Shown here: one piece after another, positions 1-6,650 of the stretch
How positions within the stretch are numbered: the stretch's first letter is position 1
How the letters are laid out: each line of letters opens with the position of its first letter
Source of the DNA: an uncultured Atopobiaceae bacterium
Lineage (GTDB): Bacteria > Actinomycetota > Coriobacteriia > Coriobacteriales > Atopobiaceae
Assembly: GCA_934792625.1 (NCBI GenBank)
Contig: CAKVON010000018.1
Location: 1 to 14,366 of the forward strand
DNA length: 14,366 nucleotides
Direction of reading: 5' to 3'
Notes under the pieces: generated by a model
The model's input: the letters and a program-made list of their open reading frames with translations, nothing else
The model's database searches: none
Told to the model about the DNA's origin: nothing
Translations under genes and position numbers: made by a program

Positions 1-218
1 CGCGACATCGCGTCATTCGGCGGCACGCGTTCCGTGTCGATGCCGAAAACTGGGTGTAACTGGAGTGACGGGACGGAAGAACCGACGCCATCGAGTGGGA
101 GTAGGCCGATAGGGTTCTGACCTGCACTTTTTAGTGCCGCACTGTGCCGCTGAGTTTCGTTTCGTACGAGAGTCACGGCAAAGCCGCCAGCGACGGCGGT
201 GAGTAAATACGATAATCG

Positions 219-256
219 AGCCTCCGCTCCCGCGTTGGGACGGAGGCTTTTTCTTT
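219..256 (+). terminator. Intrinsic terminator
   Basis: The arms AGCCTCCG (219-226) and CGGAGGCT (241-248) pair perfectly. An inner TCCC/GGGA pairing extends the stem around a short GCGTT loop. The stem runs into TTTTT (248-252) and then CTTT. This is the textbook form of a Rho-independent terminator reading on the plus strand. A smaller hairpin (GCCGCC/GGCGGT, about 183-200) lies just upstream. The transcript it ends is not identified and may begin left of the window. Confidence 0.75.
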
Positions 257-395
257 GCCGTTTTACTCCCTTTCACCTGCGATTTCGCCATTTACTCCCC
301 GTATTTCAAGATGGTAAAGTGCGGGGTGGTATTCGGAGGAATGGGAGTAAGGATTCATCCCGAGTGAGTAAACGCGCGGTTTTTGTCCCCGAGGG

Positions 396-413
396 CGAAA
401 CGGGGCCGTTTCG
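396..413. repeat. Perfect compact palindrome
   Basis: CGAAACGG and CCGTTTCG are separated by only two bases (GG), giving an 18-base dyad. GC-rich flanks (GGG on the left, GGGGCCC on the right) could extend it imperfectly. There is no thymine run on either side, so it is not a standard terminator. It could be a protein-binding site or a REP-like element. Confidence 0.5.
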
Positions 414-738
414 GGGCCCGTGAAACTCAAATCGAACTCAACGGGCGTTTTTGCGGTCTCCGCACGGCGTTTCCCCAGGTGGTTAATGGGGAGTAAAGAA
501 TCTCGCTGTCTTAAGGAAAACGGGAGCAATCAGGGTAAATGCCGCGGCGTACCGCCGAGCGCCGCCGTGTAAGCCACCGCGTCATTTACTCCCCAGGTGC
601 GCCGAAAATGCCATCGCCAGCGCTCGATTCGTCCCGGATGTCGCTGCTGCCGGTGGCGCCAGCGGCGTTAGCGCGTCCAGTACGCTTGACGCCATGATCG
701 ACGTGTTTTGGGCATCCGTCCCATTCTCACTTCAAAGC

Positions 739-779
739 GAAGGGGCCGAGTCTGGATTGTCTCTAGGCTCGGCCCCTTT
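739..779. terminator. Long GC-rich stem-loop, possible bidirectional terminator
   Basis: GAAGGGGCCGAG (739-750) pairs with CTCGGCCCCTTT (768-779). Pairing continues inward with wobble pairs around a small loop, so nearly the whole 41 bases fold. The trailing thymine run is short (TTTC), so termination is plausible but not certain. No adjacent gene on either strand clearly needs it. Confidence 0.45.
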
Positions 780-1039
780 CATCAAACAGCCCAATTTCTG
801 TACTACCGTCCGGCAAACGGAGACAAACGAGCTAAATACAAATCGGGAGCTGCTGGGGCTGCGGCCGTGGTGGCCCTTCGACGACAACTGTCCATCATCT
901 TGCTAATATCTCGAGTGCGTCGACGCTATGGTCATCCAGATGAACGGAACCAGCATCGCTGTGTACAAGATGTGTCTGCGCGCATTCTTCTGCATGGTGA
1001 AACCCCCACATCCCACGCCTATCCGTTCTCACCTCGTGA

Positions 1040-1594
1040 CTACTTGCCGATACGCTTGTAGAGGATTGGTTCGTCGAAGCCGAACACGCGCTTGCCGTTC
1101 ATCTCCATTGACTCAGAGACCTCCAGGACGTCGACGGAGAATCTCTCGAACAGGTGGAACCTCATGACGGGCGAAAACATGGAGTCCGAGCCGCCCTCCC
1201 ATACGCCATCGTGCTCGCGGTAGAGCGCGGGCGTGAACTTGCCCGACTCGCGCAGGGACGAGAACTCGGCGGGGACCATGGTCGCGTAGGAGAACGATCG
1301 CTTGTCATTGCCCTCTGGCGCGTCGTAGGAGGTCAGAAGGACGCCGTCCTTCTCCTCGGTGAAGAGGAACAGGTGGGGTGAGGCGGACTTCCTGCCGTCA
1401 ACCTCGTAGTAGCTCTCCTCGACCATGAAGGTGCCAGCAAAGTCATCGGGAGGCCCCAGGATCTTGTCGTTGCAGGCGGTGTTGACGTGGTGGGCAAGGG
1501 GGAAGGTCTCGCCCGTGGCCTGCTCCGCCTCGAATTGCTCCCTGTTGTCGAACTCGCCGCATAGGAGCTGCATGAAATCGTCAAGCTTGGACAT
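1040..1594 (-). CDS. CpcT/CpeT-like (DUF1001-type) protein, tentative
   Basis: The 184-residue product starts at the ATG at 1594, preceded by GAAAGAGG at good spacing; the longer frame upstream has no comparable signal. The N-terminus reads LCGEFDNREQFEAEQ, resembling the [GD]-[ED]-F-[DS]-N-x-x-Q signature of the CpcT/CpeT family. Later landmarks appear in the family's usual order: an acidic VEESYYEVDG segment in place of the LEQAY region, a middle segment ending in VWEGG, and a C-terminal VSESMEMNGKRVFGFDE resembling the family's SFEVSE...DRGYD stretch. In cyanobacteria the family attaches bilins to phycobiliproteins. That role is very unlikely here, and homologues in non-photosynthetic bacteria have no settled function. 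No signal peptide or membrane segment is visible, so it is probably cytoplasmic. It lies 99 bases downstream of another minus-strand gene and may be co-transcribed with it. The gene call is solid; the family assignment is from motif memory. Confidence 0.7.
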   Translation of the reverse strand: MSKLDDFMQLLCGEFDNREQFEAEQATGETFPLAHHVNTACNDKILGPPDDFAGTFMVEESYYEVDGRKSASPHLFLFTEEKDGVLLTSYDAPEGNDKRSFSYATMVPAEFSSLRESGKFTPALYREHDGVWEGGSDSMFSPVMRFHLFERFSVDVLEVSESMEMNGKRVFGFDEPILYKRIGK

Positions 1595-1693
1595 GATGCC
1601 TCTTTCAACTGGGTCTGTGTCTTCTGCCTGGTACCCGCTTTGGGTCCGTTGGGTGGCATGACGGAAAATCGATATAAGAGGCAAACGGTTTCC

Positions 1694-2155
1694 CTAGAAG
1701 GTGTCGACTCGGGCGACGCGCCGGCGATCGTATCTCGCGACTGCGGTTATGGAGGACACAAGCAGATTCGCATCCGCTTCGGACATGTCCCGATTCGCGA
1801 TCTGCTCGATATCGAGTTCCGGCCCATGTTGCGCCAGAATGTCGCCATAGCTCACGTACTCGGGGCTTGCGTGCACGAAGGCATCTATGTCGTGCAGGAG
1901 GTAGCGTCCTTCTTCCACTGCGGTCCGCTGCCAATCCTCGCGGCAATCGTAGGCACCGAGGTCGCGGAGAAATGCCATGGGCGCGTCGACCTTCGACTTG
2001 TCCAGCGTCTCCCGGCGCTCTTCCGTGTCCGCGAGAAGCGAAGCACTGTGGCGGTAGGAGTAGGCGTCTCCGTCCCCACGGATCTCGAGGGAGGAGTGCC
2101 CCTGGGAAAACCCGCCGATGCCAAAGCCGAACACCGTATTGTCGGATTCGCTCAT
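1694..2155 (-). CDS. Hypothetical protein, 153 residues
   Basis: I do not recognise this family. I chose the ATG at 2155 because a GAGGGG-like purine run lies just upstream and the sequence before it looks non-coding, although the frame stays open to 2566. The product is acidic and soluble, with no signal peptide or membrane segment. A glycine-rich start (FGFGIGGFSQG) leads into a helical, charged middle (about residues 35-65). A second acidic half contains EDWQRTAVEEGRYLL and DIDAFVHASPEYVSYGD. It precedes the CpeT-like gene on the same strand, so the two may form a short operon. The composition (many D, E, R, S, Y) fits a real protein better than a chance frame. It could be a small regulatory or antitoxin-like protein, but nothing in the sequence proves that. 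Confidence 0.6.
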   Translation of the reverse strand: MSESDNTVFGFGIGGFSQGHSSLEIRGDGDAYSYRHSASLLADTEERRETLDKSKVDAPMAFLRDLGAYDCREDWQRTAVEEGRYLLHDIDAFVHASPEYVSYGDILAQHGPELDIEQIANRDMSEADANLLVSSITAVARYDRRRVARVDTF

Positions 2156-2281
2156 CGCGCCCCGCCCCTCGAAGCTCCCTCCGCGTGCGCTTGGCCCTGC
2201 GCGGGTTTCGCCGGACTTCATTCCACCAACGGCGCGAGCGTGTTGGGGCGCCCCTGGGTGGGGGGAGCGCCGTCGCCCGCC

Positions 2282-2575
2282 ATGCCAACCAATGTGAACA
2301 TAGCGTCCAGCCGACAGGAGTTTCGCGCGTGGCTTGAGGCCCACCATGCGAGCGAGGATGAGCGTTGGCTGCGCGTCCGCCGTGGACGGGCTGGAGCCGG
2401 TGCCGACGTCATGAAGGCCACGCTCGACGCCATGTTCAACGGCAACGTCCTCAAGAGGCTCCGCAGGCGGAGCAGACGCTGGGGCAGGTGGCCAGGCCAC
2501 CGAGGGCGGTCTCGCGCAGCTCGAGGGGGAGCATGCGGCCCACGCGCAGACGCGAACGTAGAGCATTCAAACTAA
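2282..2575 (+). pseudogene. Remnant of a YdeI/OmdA-like gene (N-terminus only)
   Basis: The frame from the ATG at 2282 begins MPTNVNIASSRQEFRAWLEA and continues with HHASEDERWLRVRRGR. This resembles the start of YdeI/OmdA-like proteins (about 180-200 residues), which open with an S-R-x-E-F-R-x-W-L segment, then a conserved H-x-[AS]-x-x-E-x-W stretch and an aromatic [DE]-A-[VL]-x-x-A-L-C-F-G-W-I-D segment. Here the similarity ends after about 36 residues. The LCFGWID core never appears, and the frame runs on as arginine-rich sequence to a stop at 2573-2575. The gene therefore seems truncated or replaced from about base 2390. The segment after that point is not recognised. Family assignment from so short a match is tentative. 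Confidence 0.4.
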
Positions 2576-2584
2576 GGTTGACGT

Positions 2585-2614
2585 TTGGGCCGCGTTTGCC
2601 CAGTTGGCTAAAAT
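2585..2614 (+). promoter_or_regulatory. Possible sigma-70 promoter for the MBL gene
   Basis: TTGGGC (2585-2590) and TAAAAT (2609-2614) are 18 bases apart. The -10-like box is one of few AT-rich spots in the area. Transcription would start near 2620, leaving a leader of about 60 bases before the AGGAGG at 2668. A better -35 (TTGACG, 2578-2583) is too far away (25 bases). Confidence 0.3.
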
Positions 2615-3307
2615 GTGCAGGAAATATGTTCTACGTTCGCGACGCCGGCTTGGCGTCGCACAACGACAGGAGGCACACATGACGCGCGCGGCACACGGCG
2701 ACGCAGCCAAGCCCGGTTCGTTACGCTCGAGTACGGCCGAACCCGCTGCTACCTGCTTCGAGGCAGCGCCCGCAACGTGATGGTCGACACCGACCTCGCC
2801 AGCACCATGCCCGCGCTCATGGTGGCGCTTCGCGAGCACAGTCTTGCCATCGCGGACGTGGACCACCTGATGGTGACGCACTTCCACCCCGACCACACGG
2901 GCCTCGCGCGGCAGCTGCAGGACGCAGGCGTGAGACTCGTGGTCTGGGGCCCGCAGGCGTCGCACGTGCACGATGCGGACGGCGTGTATCGCAAGTGGGG
3001 ACGCCGCGACTTTACACCCGTGGACGCCGCCGCACGGGTCCTGCCCCTGGAGCAGAGCCGGGACTTCCTGGCCGGCTGCGGCATCGACGGAGAGGTGCTC
3101 TCGACCCCGAGCCACAGCCCGGACTCGGTCTCCGTCGTGCTGGACTCCGGTGATGCGTTCGTGGGCGACCTCTGCCCAAGCGAGCAGGCGGCGCTCTTCC
3201 CCGATCCTGCATACGGGCGCAGCTGGAAGACCCTGCTTGAGCACGGCGCGCGGCGCGTCCACTTCGCCCACTGGTCAGACGAGGAGCACCCCCATACCAA
3301 CATATAG
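2615..3307 (+). CDS. MBL-fold metallo-hydrolase, start uncertain or frameshifted
   Basis: This encodes a metallo-beta-lactamase-fold hydrolase of unknown substrate. The metal-binding H-x-H-x-D-H motif (THFHPDHTG, about 2876-2902) is intact. A third histidine follows in TPSHSPDS (about 3105-3128), a bridging aspartate in FVGDLCP (about 3160-3180), and a last histidine in VHFAHW near 3260-3275. The N-terminal strands (FVTLEYGRTRCYLLR) are also normal, so the catalytic body is complete. The start is odd. AGGAGG at 2668-2673 and ATG at 2679 form an excellent initiation site, but that frame stops after about 33 codons. The body is in another frame, whose only early start is the GTG at 2615, with no ribosome-binding site. 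A one-base deletion near 2700-2716 would explain this. There is no signal peptide, so it is probably cytoplasmic. Its neighbour to the right is the convergent treR. Confidence 0.75.
   Translation: MQEICSTFATPAWRRTTTGGTHDARGTRRRSQARFVTLEYGRTRCYLLRGSARNVMVDTDLASTMPALMVALREHSLAIADVDHLMVTHFHPDHTGLARQLQDAGVRLVVWGPQASHVHDADGVYRKWGRRDFTPVDAAARVLPLEQSRDFLAGCGIDGEVLSTPSHSPDSVSVVLDSGDAFVGDLCPSEQAALFPDPAYGRSWKTLLEHGARRVHFAHWSDEEHPHTNI
2668..2681 (+). promoter_or_regulatory. Strong ribosome-binding site and ATG, out of frame with the MBL body
   Basis: AGGAGG (2668-2673), five bases, then ATG (2679-2681). The peptide it opens begins MTRAAHGDAAK and ends at a TGA near 2780. The MBL coding frame lies one base out of register, so this site and the gene body were probably joined in frame before an indel. 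Confidence 0.6.
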
Positions 3308-3470
3308 CCTGATAGACGGGGAGGACCACGCACGCTTTGCCAAAGGCGAACAAGGAGAACGGAGCCAAGGCGCGCCCGGCGTCATTGGATATTGTCTCGA
3401 GTTCATCCGCCTCGCGGCTGCGTCCGCACGGCAGGGTCGCCCCGCGGACCCACCCCGCCGCCCCGCTCCC

Positions 3471-4193
3471 CTAGCGCTGGTCGCGCAGCGCCACGGTCGC
3501 GAACGAGAACCGCTTTGGGTGGTGGCGCGAGCACGTGTACTCGAACATGATGCCGTCGTCGTTGAACGTGTGGTTTACCACCACGGCCACAAAGTCGTAT
3601 CCGCGCAGGTCAAGCAGCCTGCGGTCCATAGCGTTGGCCTTCTCTGCCAAATACGTGCGCTTGCTCGTGGTCACGCGCATGCCAAGCGTGCCCTCGATGT
3701 ACGCGTAGATCGAGTCCGCCGCGATTTTGGGCGTGATGTCGGGCACCAGCTCGGTCAGGTACCAGTTGCGGTCCAGAATCTGGGCGCGCCCGTCGATCAT
3801 GCGCACGCGGTCCACGTGCGTGACGGTCGAGCCCTCCGGAAACCCGCTCTCGCGCGCGAACGCCGGCGTCACGACCTCCTGCTCGATGCCAACCACCTTC
3901 GTGACGACCTCGATGCCGCTACGTCGCGCCGCCTCCCTAAACGTCTCGATTCCGCCCATCGAGAAGTCCTCGCGCTCGGTCGGCAGATAGATGACGCGCA
4001 CGCCCTTGCCGTTGATGGGCTGGACGTACCCCTCCTGCGCCAGCAGCCTCACCGCGCGTCGCGCCGTGTTGTGCGAGCACTTGTAGCGCTCGCACAGCTC
4101 CGCCTCGGAGGGGATGAAGTCCTGGTACGGATACTCCCCGCCCTCGATTTGAGCGAGAAGATCCTCGTATATCTGCCCGTATACCGCCCTCAT
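3471..4193 (-). CDS. treR: GntR-family trehalose operon repressor TreR
   Basis: The product is a 240-residue repressor of the HutC/UTRA branch of the GntR family, a normal length. Residues 1-70 form the winged helix-turn-helix, with the typical IPSEAELCERYKCSHNTARR recognition segment and a G-x-G-V-x-V wing. Residues about 90-235 form the UTRA effector domain (THVDRVRMIDGRAQILDRNW, then IYAYIEGTLGM). Its neighbour across the intergenic region is a PTS permease followed by a GH13 phospho-disaccharide hydrolase, the standard treR-treP-treC set. TreR of Bacillus subtilis is known to respond to trehalose 6-phosphate, and I infer the same effector here. The gene is divergent from treP, and two palindromes in between are its likely operators. 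The larger one lies nearer treP, so treP-treC is the main target; autoregulation is possible. The start ATG at 4193 has only a weak purine-rich upstream sequence. Confidence 0.88.
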   Translation of the reverse strand: MRAVYGQIYEDLLAQIEGGEYPYQDFIPSEAELCERYKCSHNTARRAVRLLAQEGYVQPINGKGVRVIYLPTEREDFSMGGIETFREAARRSGIEVVTKVVGIEQEVVTPAFARESGFPEGSTVTHVDRVRMIDGRAQILDRNWYLTELVPDITPKIAADSIYAYIEGTLGMRVTTSKRTYLAEKANAMDRRLLDLRGYDFVAVVVNHTFNDDGIMFEYTCSRHHPKRFSFATVALRDQR

Positions 4194-4399
4194 GCGCAGG
4201 TGCCCCCATCCGCGTTAGCCGTCGTTTCGATGATACCCATGCCGCGATGCCGGCCCGTCGTGCCCCAAAAAAACCAAAGCTCGCCGGCGCCGTCGCACCC
4301 GCCGTGCCAACAACGTCCCACGCACCGCGCCGGTGCCACCCGCACCTCGCCACTCGCCGACGTTTACCCACCGCTCGCTGCGCAAACGCCGTTTTCATA

Positions 4400-4413
4400 C
4401 CTATTTAAATAGG
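4400..4413. promoter_or_regulatory. Candidate TreR operator 1
   Basis: CCTATTTAAATAGG is a perfect 14-base palindrome, in a region where AT-rich words are rare. It matches the core of the second palindrome except for one central base. Its centre is 38 bases from that of the second site. Confidence 0.7.
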
Positions 4414-4435
4414 GCCGTCGTATCCTCGTCTCAAG

Positions 4436-4453
4436 AACCTATTCAAATAGGTT
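4436..4453. promoter_or_regulatory. Candidate TreR operator 2
   Basis: AACCTATT and AATAGGTT flank a two-base centre (CA), giving an 18-base dyad. With operator 1 the shared consensus is CCTATTYAAATAGG. It ends 36 bases before the treP start codon, so bound repressor would block transcription entering treP. It differs from the B. subtilis TreR operator, whose core as I recall it is TTGTATATACAA. Confidence 0.7.
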
Positions 4454-4489
4454 GGGAAGAGGTCGAAAGCCCCGTCAAACGGAGGGAAC

Positions 4490-6511
4490 ATGGGAAAGTA
4501 TCGGGAAGACGCGCAAGAGCTACTCAGGCTCGTAGGCGGCAAGGACAACATCGTCGCGGTGACGCACTGCATCACGAGGATGCGCTTCGCGCTGGCCGAC
4601 CCCGGCAAGGCAGACGTCCCCGCCATCGAGGCGCTCGCGGCCGTGAAGGGCAGCTTCACGCAGGCAGGCCAGTTCCAGGCCATCATCGGTAACGACGTCG
4701 CGGACTTCTACGATGACTTCGTCGCCGTCTCCGGCGTGAGCGGGGCGTCTAAGGCGGACGTGAAGAAGGCCGCCGTCGGCAACCAGAACCCGCTGCAGAA
4801 GGCCATGGGCGCCATCGCCGAGGTCTTCGCCCCTCTCATCCCTGCCATCATCACCGGCGGTCTCATCCTGGGCTTCCGCAACGTCCTGGGCGACATGCCC
4901 TACTTCGGGCCGGACGGCACGCAGACGCTCGCGTCGCTCTCCGTGTTCTGGACCGGCGTGTACAACTTCCTGTGGCTCATCGGCGAGGCCGTCTTCCACC
5001 TGGGCATCCCCGTGGGCATCTGCTACTCCATCACCAAGAAGATGGGCGGCACCCCCATGCTCGGCATCGTGCTCGGCCTCACGCTCGTCTCGGGCCAGCT
5101 CATGAACGCGTACGCCGTCCCCAGCGCCACCGCGAAGGACTGGGCCACCCACACGTGGGACTTCGGCTTTGCCCAAGTCCACATGATCGGCTACCAGGCG
5201 CAGGTCATCCCCGCCATCCTCGCGGCCATCTGCTTCAACTACTACGAGCGCTTCTTCAAGAAGATCACCCCGTCCATCGTGCAGATGATCGTCGTCCCGT
5301 TCTGCTCGCTGCTCCTGGGCGTCATGACCGCGCACTTCATCGTCGGCCCCATCGGCTGGACGCTCGGCACCGCGGTCGGCAACGTCGTGATGGCCGGCAT
5401 ATCCGGGCCGTTCCGCGTGCTGTTTGGCGCCATCTTCGGCGGCCTGTACGCGCCGCTCGTCATCACCGGCCTGCACCACATGACCAACGCCATCGACCTG
5501 CAGCTCATCGCGGACACCGGCACCACCATGCTCTGGCCCATGATCGCGCTGTCCAACATCGCGCAGGGCTCCGCCGTCCTCGCCATGATCGTGCTGCAGC
5601 GCAACGACGACAAGGCGCAGCAGGTCAACATACCCTCCTGCCTCTCGTGCTACCTGGGCGTCACCGAGCCCGCCATGTTCGGCGTCAACCTGAAGTACGT
5701 CTTCCCGTTCGTGTGCGCCATGATCGGCTCCGCCGTCGCCGGTGTCATCTGCACCGCCACCTCCACCGCGGCCAACGCCATCGGCGTCGGCGGCCTGCCC
5801 GGCATCCTCTCCATCAACTCCAAGTACTTCCTGTCGTTCGCGCTGTGCATGCTCGTGGCCGTCGTCATCCCGTTCGTGCTCACCTACATCGTCGGCAAGT
5901 CCAAGGGCATCGACCGCGGCGTCGGCGTGGAGGATGTCACGCTCGACGGCTCCAACGTCGCTGCCGCCGCAACCATCTCGGCCGGCGCATCCGGCTCTGC
6001 CGTCGGCGCTGCCGTGGCTGCCGTCACCAGCGCCGAGGCCATGGGCGAGCTCACGGAGGACGGCACGCTCTGTGCCGCGGTCTCCGGCACGGTCATCCCG
6101 CTGTCCCAGGTGGACGACACCGTGTTCGCGTCCGGCACCATGGGCGAGGGCGTCGCCATCGAGCCCTCCGCCGGCGAGGTCATCGCGCCATGCGACGCGT
6201 CCGTCACCGTCATGATGGAGGAGACGGGCCACGCGGTCGGGCTGACGCTCGCCTCCGGCCTCGAGCTGCTCATCCACATCGGGCTCGACACCGTCGAGAT
6301 GAACGGCGACGGCTTCCAGGCGCACGTGCGCAAGGGCTCCATCGTGCACCGCGGCGACCCGCTCGTGACGTTTGACCGCAAGAAGGTCGCGGCCGCCGGT
6401 CACAAGGACACCGTGCTCATGGTCGTGACGGACAAGGGCTCCGCCGAGAAGGTCGACCTCACCACCTCTGGCACGGCCGTGGCGGGCGTCACCCCCGTCA
6501 TCCGCTACTAG
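4490..6511 (+). CDS. treP: Trehalose-specific PTS permease, fused EIIB-EIIC-EIIA
   Basis: This 673-residue membrane protein imports trehalose and phosphorylates it to trehalose 6-phosphate, using phosphate relayed from HPr. The EIIB domain (about residues 5-85) has the phospho-cysteine in VTHCITRMRF (Cys27). The EIIC domain (about 103-470) is highly hydrophobic, starting PLQKAMGAIAEVFAPLIPAI, and carries the glucose-superfamily signature GVTEPAMFG near residues 390-398. An alanine-rich linker (about 475-525) leads to an EIIA domain of the EIIA-Glc type. It has two histidines 15 residues apart (His581 in TGHAVG, His596 in LLIHIGLDTVE), matching His75 and His90 of the E. coli protein; His596 is the phosphorylation site. 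The fused EIIA means the permease does not need a separate EIIA. Trehalose, rather than sucrose or a beta-glucoside, is inferred from the adjacent treR and treC. The start has GGAGGG at good spacing. Confidence 0.9.
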   Translation: MGKYREDAQELLRLVGGKDNIVAVTHCITRMRFALADPGKADVPAIEALAAVKGSFTQAGQFQAIIGNDVADFYDDFVAVSGVSGASKADVKKAAVGNQNPLQKAMGAIAEVFAPLIPAIITGGLILGFRNVLGDMPYFGPDGTQTLASLSVFWTGVYNFLWLIGEAVFHLGIPVGICYSITKKMGGTPMLGIVLGLTLVSGQLMNAYAVPSATAKDWATHTWDFGFAQVHMIGYQAQVIPAILAAICFNYYERFFKKITPSIVQMIVVPFCSLLLGVMTAHFIVGPIGWTLGTAVGNVVMAGISGPFRVLFGAIFGGLYAPLVITGLHHMTNAIDLQLIADTGTTMLWPMIALSNIAQGSAVLAMIVLQRNDDKAQQVNIPSCLSCYLGVTEPAMFGVNLKYVFPFVCAMIGSAVAGVICTATSTAANAIGVGGLPGILSINSKYFLSFALCMLVAVVIPFVLTYIVGKSKGIDRGVGVEDVTLDGSNVAAAATISAGASGSAVGAAVAAVTSAEAMGELTEDGTLCAAVSGTVIPLSQVDDTVFASGTMGEGVAIEPSAGEVIAPCDASVTVMMEETGHAVGLTLASGLELLIHIGLDTVEMNGDGFQAHVRKGSIVHRGDPLVTFDRKKVAAAGHKDTVLMVVTDKGSAEKVDLTTSGTAVAGVTPVIRY

Positions 6512-6521
6512 CGGCAGCAGC

Positions 6522-6556
6522 CCCCGGTCGCCGACGGAAGGCGCCGGCGACCGGGG
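6522..6556 (+). other. Intercistronic hairpin 1 (treP-treC)
   Basis: CCCCGGTCGCCG (6522-6533) and CGGCGACCGGGG (6545-6556) form a perfect 12-base-pair stem with an 11-base loop, ten bases after the treP stop codon. No thymine run follows, so it is more likely an mRNA-stabilising or attenuating structure than a full terminator. Confidence 0.6.
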
Positions 6557-6620
6557 CGCGCGCAAGAGGAGCGAGGCGTCCGCTGTCGTACGATGGCAGG
6601 CAGGCGCAAGCGAAGGCGCA

Positions 6621-6650
6621 GGAGGGGCCGAGGGAGACCCCGGCCCCTCC
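6621..6650 (+). other. Intercistronic hairpin 2 (treP-treC)
   Basis: GGAGGGGCCG (6621-6630) pairs perfectly with CGGCCCCTCC (6641-6650). Inside, GGG and CCC pair across an AGA loop. The structure ends 24 bases before the treC ATG and just before its purine-rich ribosome-binding site. It could lower treC expression relative to treP, or protect the treP mRNA. No thymine run follows. Confidence 0.6.

Larger units (their letters stand above)
201..594. repeat. Cluster of GAGTAAA/TTTACTC words
   Basis: GAGTAAA occurs on the plus strand near 201, 366 and 491. Its complement TTTACTC occurs near 262, 291 and 586. A one-base variant (GGGAGTAAG) sits at 343. Most copies extend to GGGAGTAAA or GGGGAGTAAA. 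Two copies also share a neighbouring CCCCAGGTG (473-481 and 591-599). Six exact seven-base words in about 400 bases, in GC-rich DNA, is far above chance. Spacing is irregular and orientation is mixed, so this is neither a CRISPR array nor a simple tandem repeat. Confidence 0.6.
1..1039. other. Gene-poor region with dyads and a repeated 7-base word
   Basis: No reading frame here has a good ribosome-binding site together with a recognisable product. Short open frames exist on both strands (about 70-117 codons), but they overlap each other and their compositions look like chance frames in GC-rich DNA. The stretch contains an intrinsic terminator near 219-256, a compact palindrome at 396-413, a long GC-rich stem-loop at 739-779 and a cluster of GAGTAAA words between 201 and 594. 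It may be the 3' flank of a gene lying left of the window plus a degenerated accessory segment. I could not recognise a tRNA, rRNA, riboswitch or CRISPR repeat in it. Confidence 0.5.
4194..4489. promoter_or_regulatory. Divergent treR-treP control region
   Basis: This 296-base region separates treR from treP. It holds the two palindromes at 4400-4413 and 4436-4453, the treP ribosome-binding site GGAGGG (4481-4486) four bases before the ATG, and a run of seven A (about 4266-4272) nearer treR. The promoter itself is not obvious. AT-rich bases within the first palindrome (TATTTA, 4402-4407) or TATCCT (4421-4426) could serve as the -10 of treP, and either would let bound repressor block polymerase. 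No convincing gene is present. Confidence 0.55.

Noticed and set aside
199..529. Open frames of 74 and 88 codons on opposite strands within the repeat cluster
   Set aside because: They overlap each other, and one contains the strong terminator hairpin at 219-256. Neither matches a family I know. A real gene there is possible but unsupported.
201..594. CRISPR array
   Set aside because: The repeated unit is only 7-10 bases, occurs in both orientations and has irregular spacing (about 20-125 bases). No cas gene is present.
582..695. Minus-strand 37-codon frame ending in a GSK peptide encoded by the repeated GGGGAGTAAA word
   Set aside because: It has no ribosome-binding site and an alanine/proline-rich composition typical of chance frames. 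The GSK ending follows from the repeated DNA word, not from a conserved protein.
694..1167. Plus-strand frames between the 739-779 stem-loop and the CpeT-like gene
   Set aside because: Compositions are rich in R, P and S, starts are unsupported, and the last part overlaps the 3' end of the CpeT-like gene on the other strand.
2700..2716. Programmed -1 frameshift in the MBL gene
   Set aside because: No X-XXY-YYZ slippery heptamer or clear downstream pseudoknot was seen. A simple deletion or start misplacement explains it better.
4260..4300. Terminator at the A7/T7 run near 4266-4272 reading towards treR
   Set aside because: On the minus strand the T run is not preceded by a stable stem directly abutting it, so it is probably only a homopolymer.
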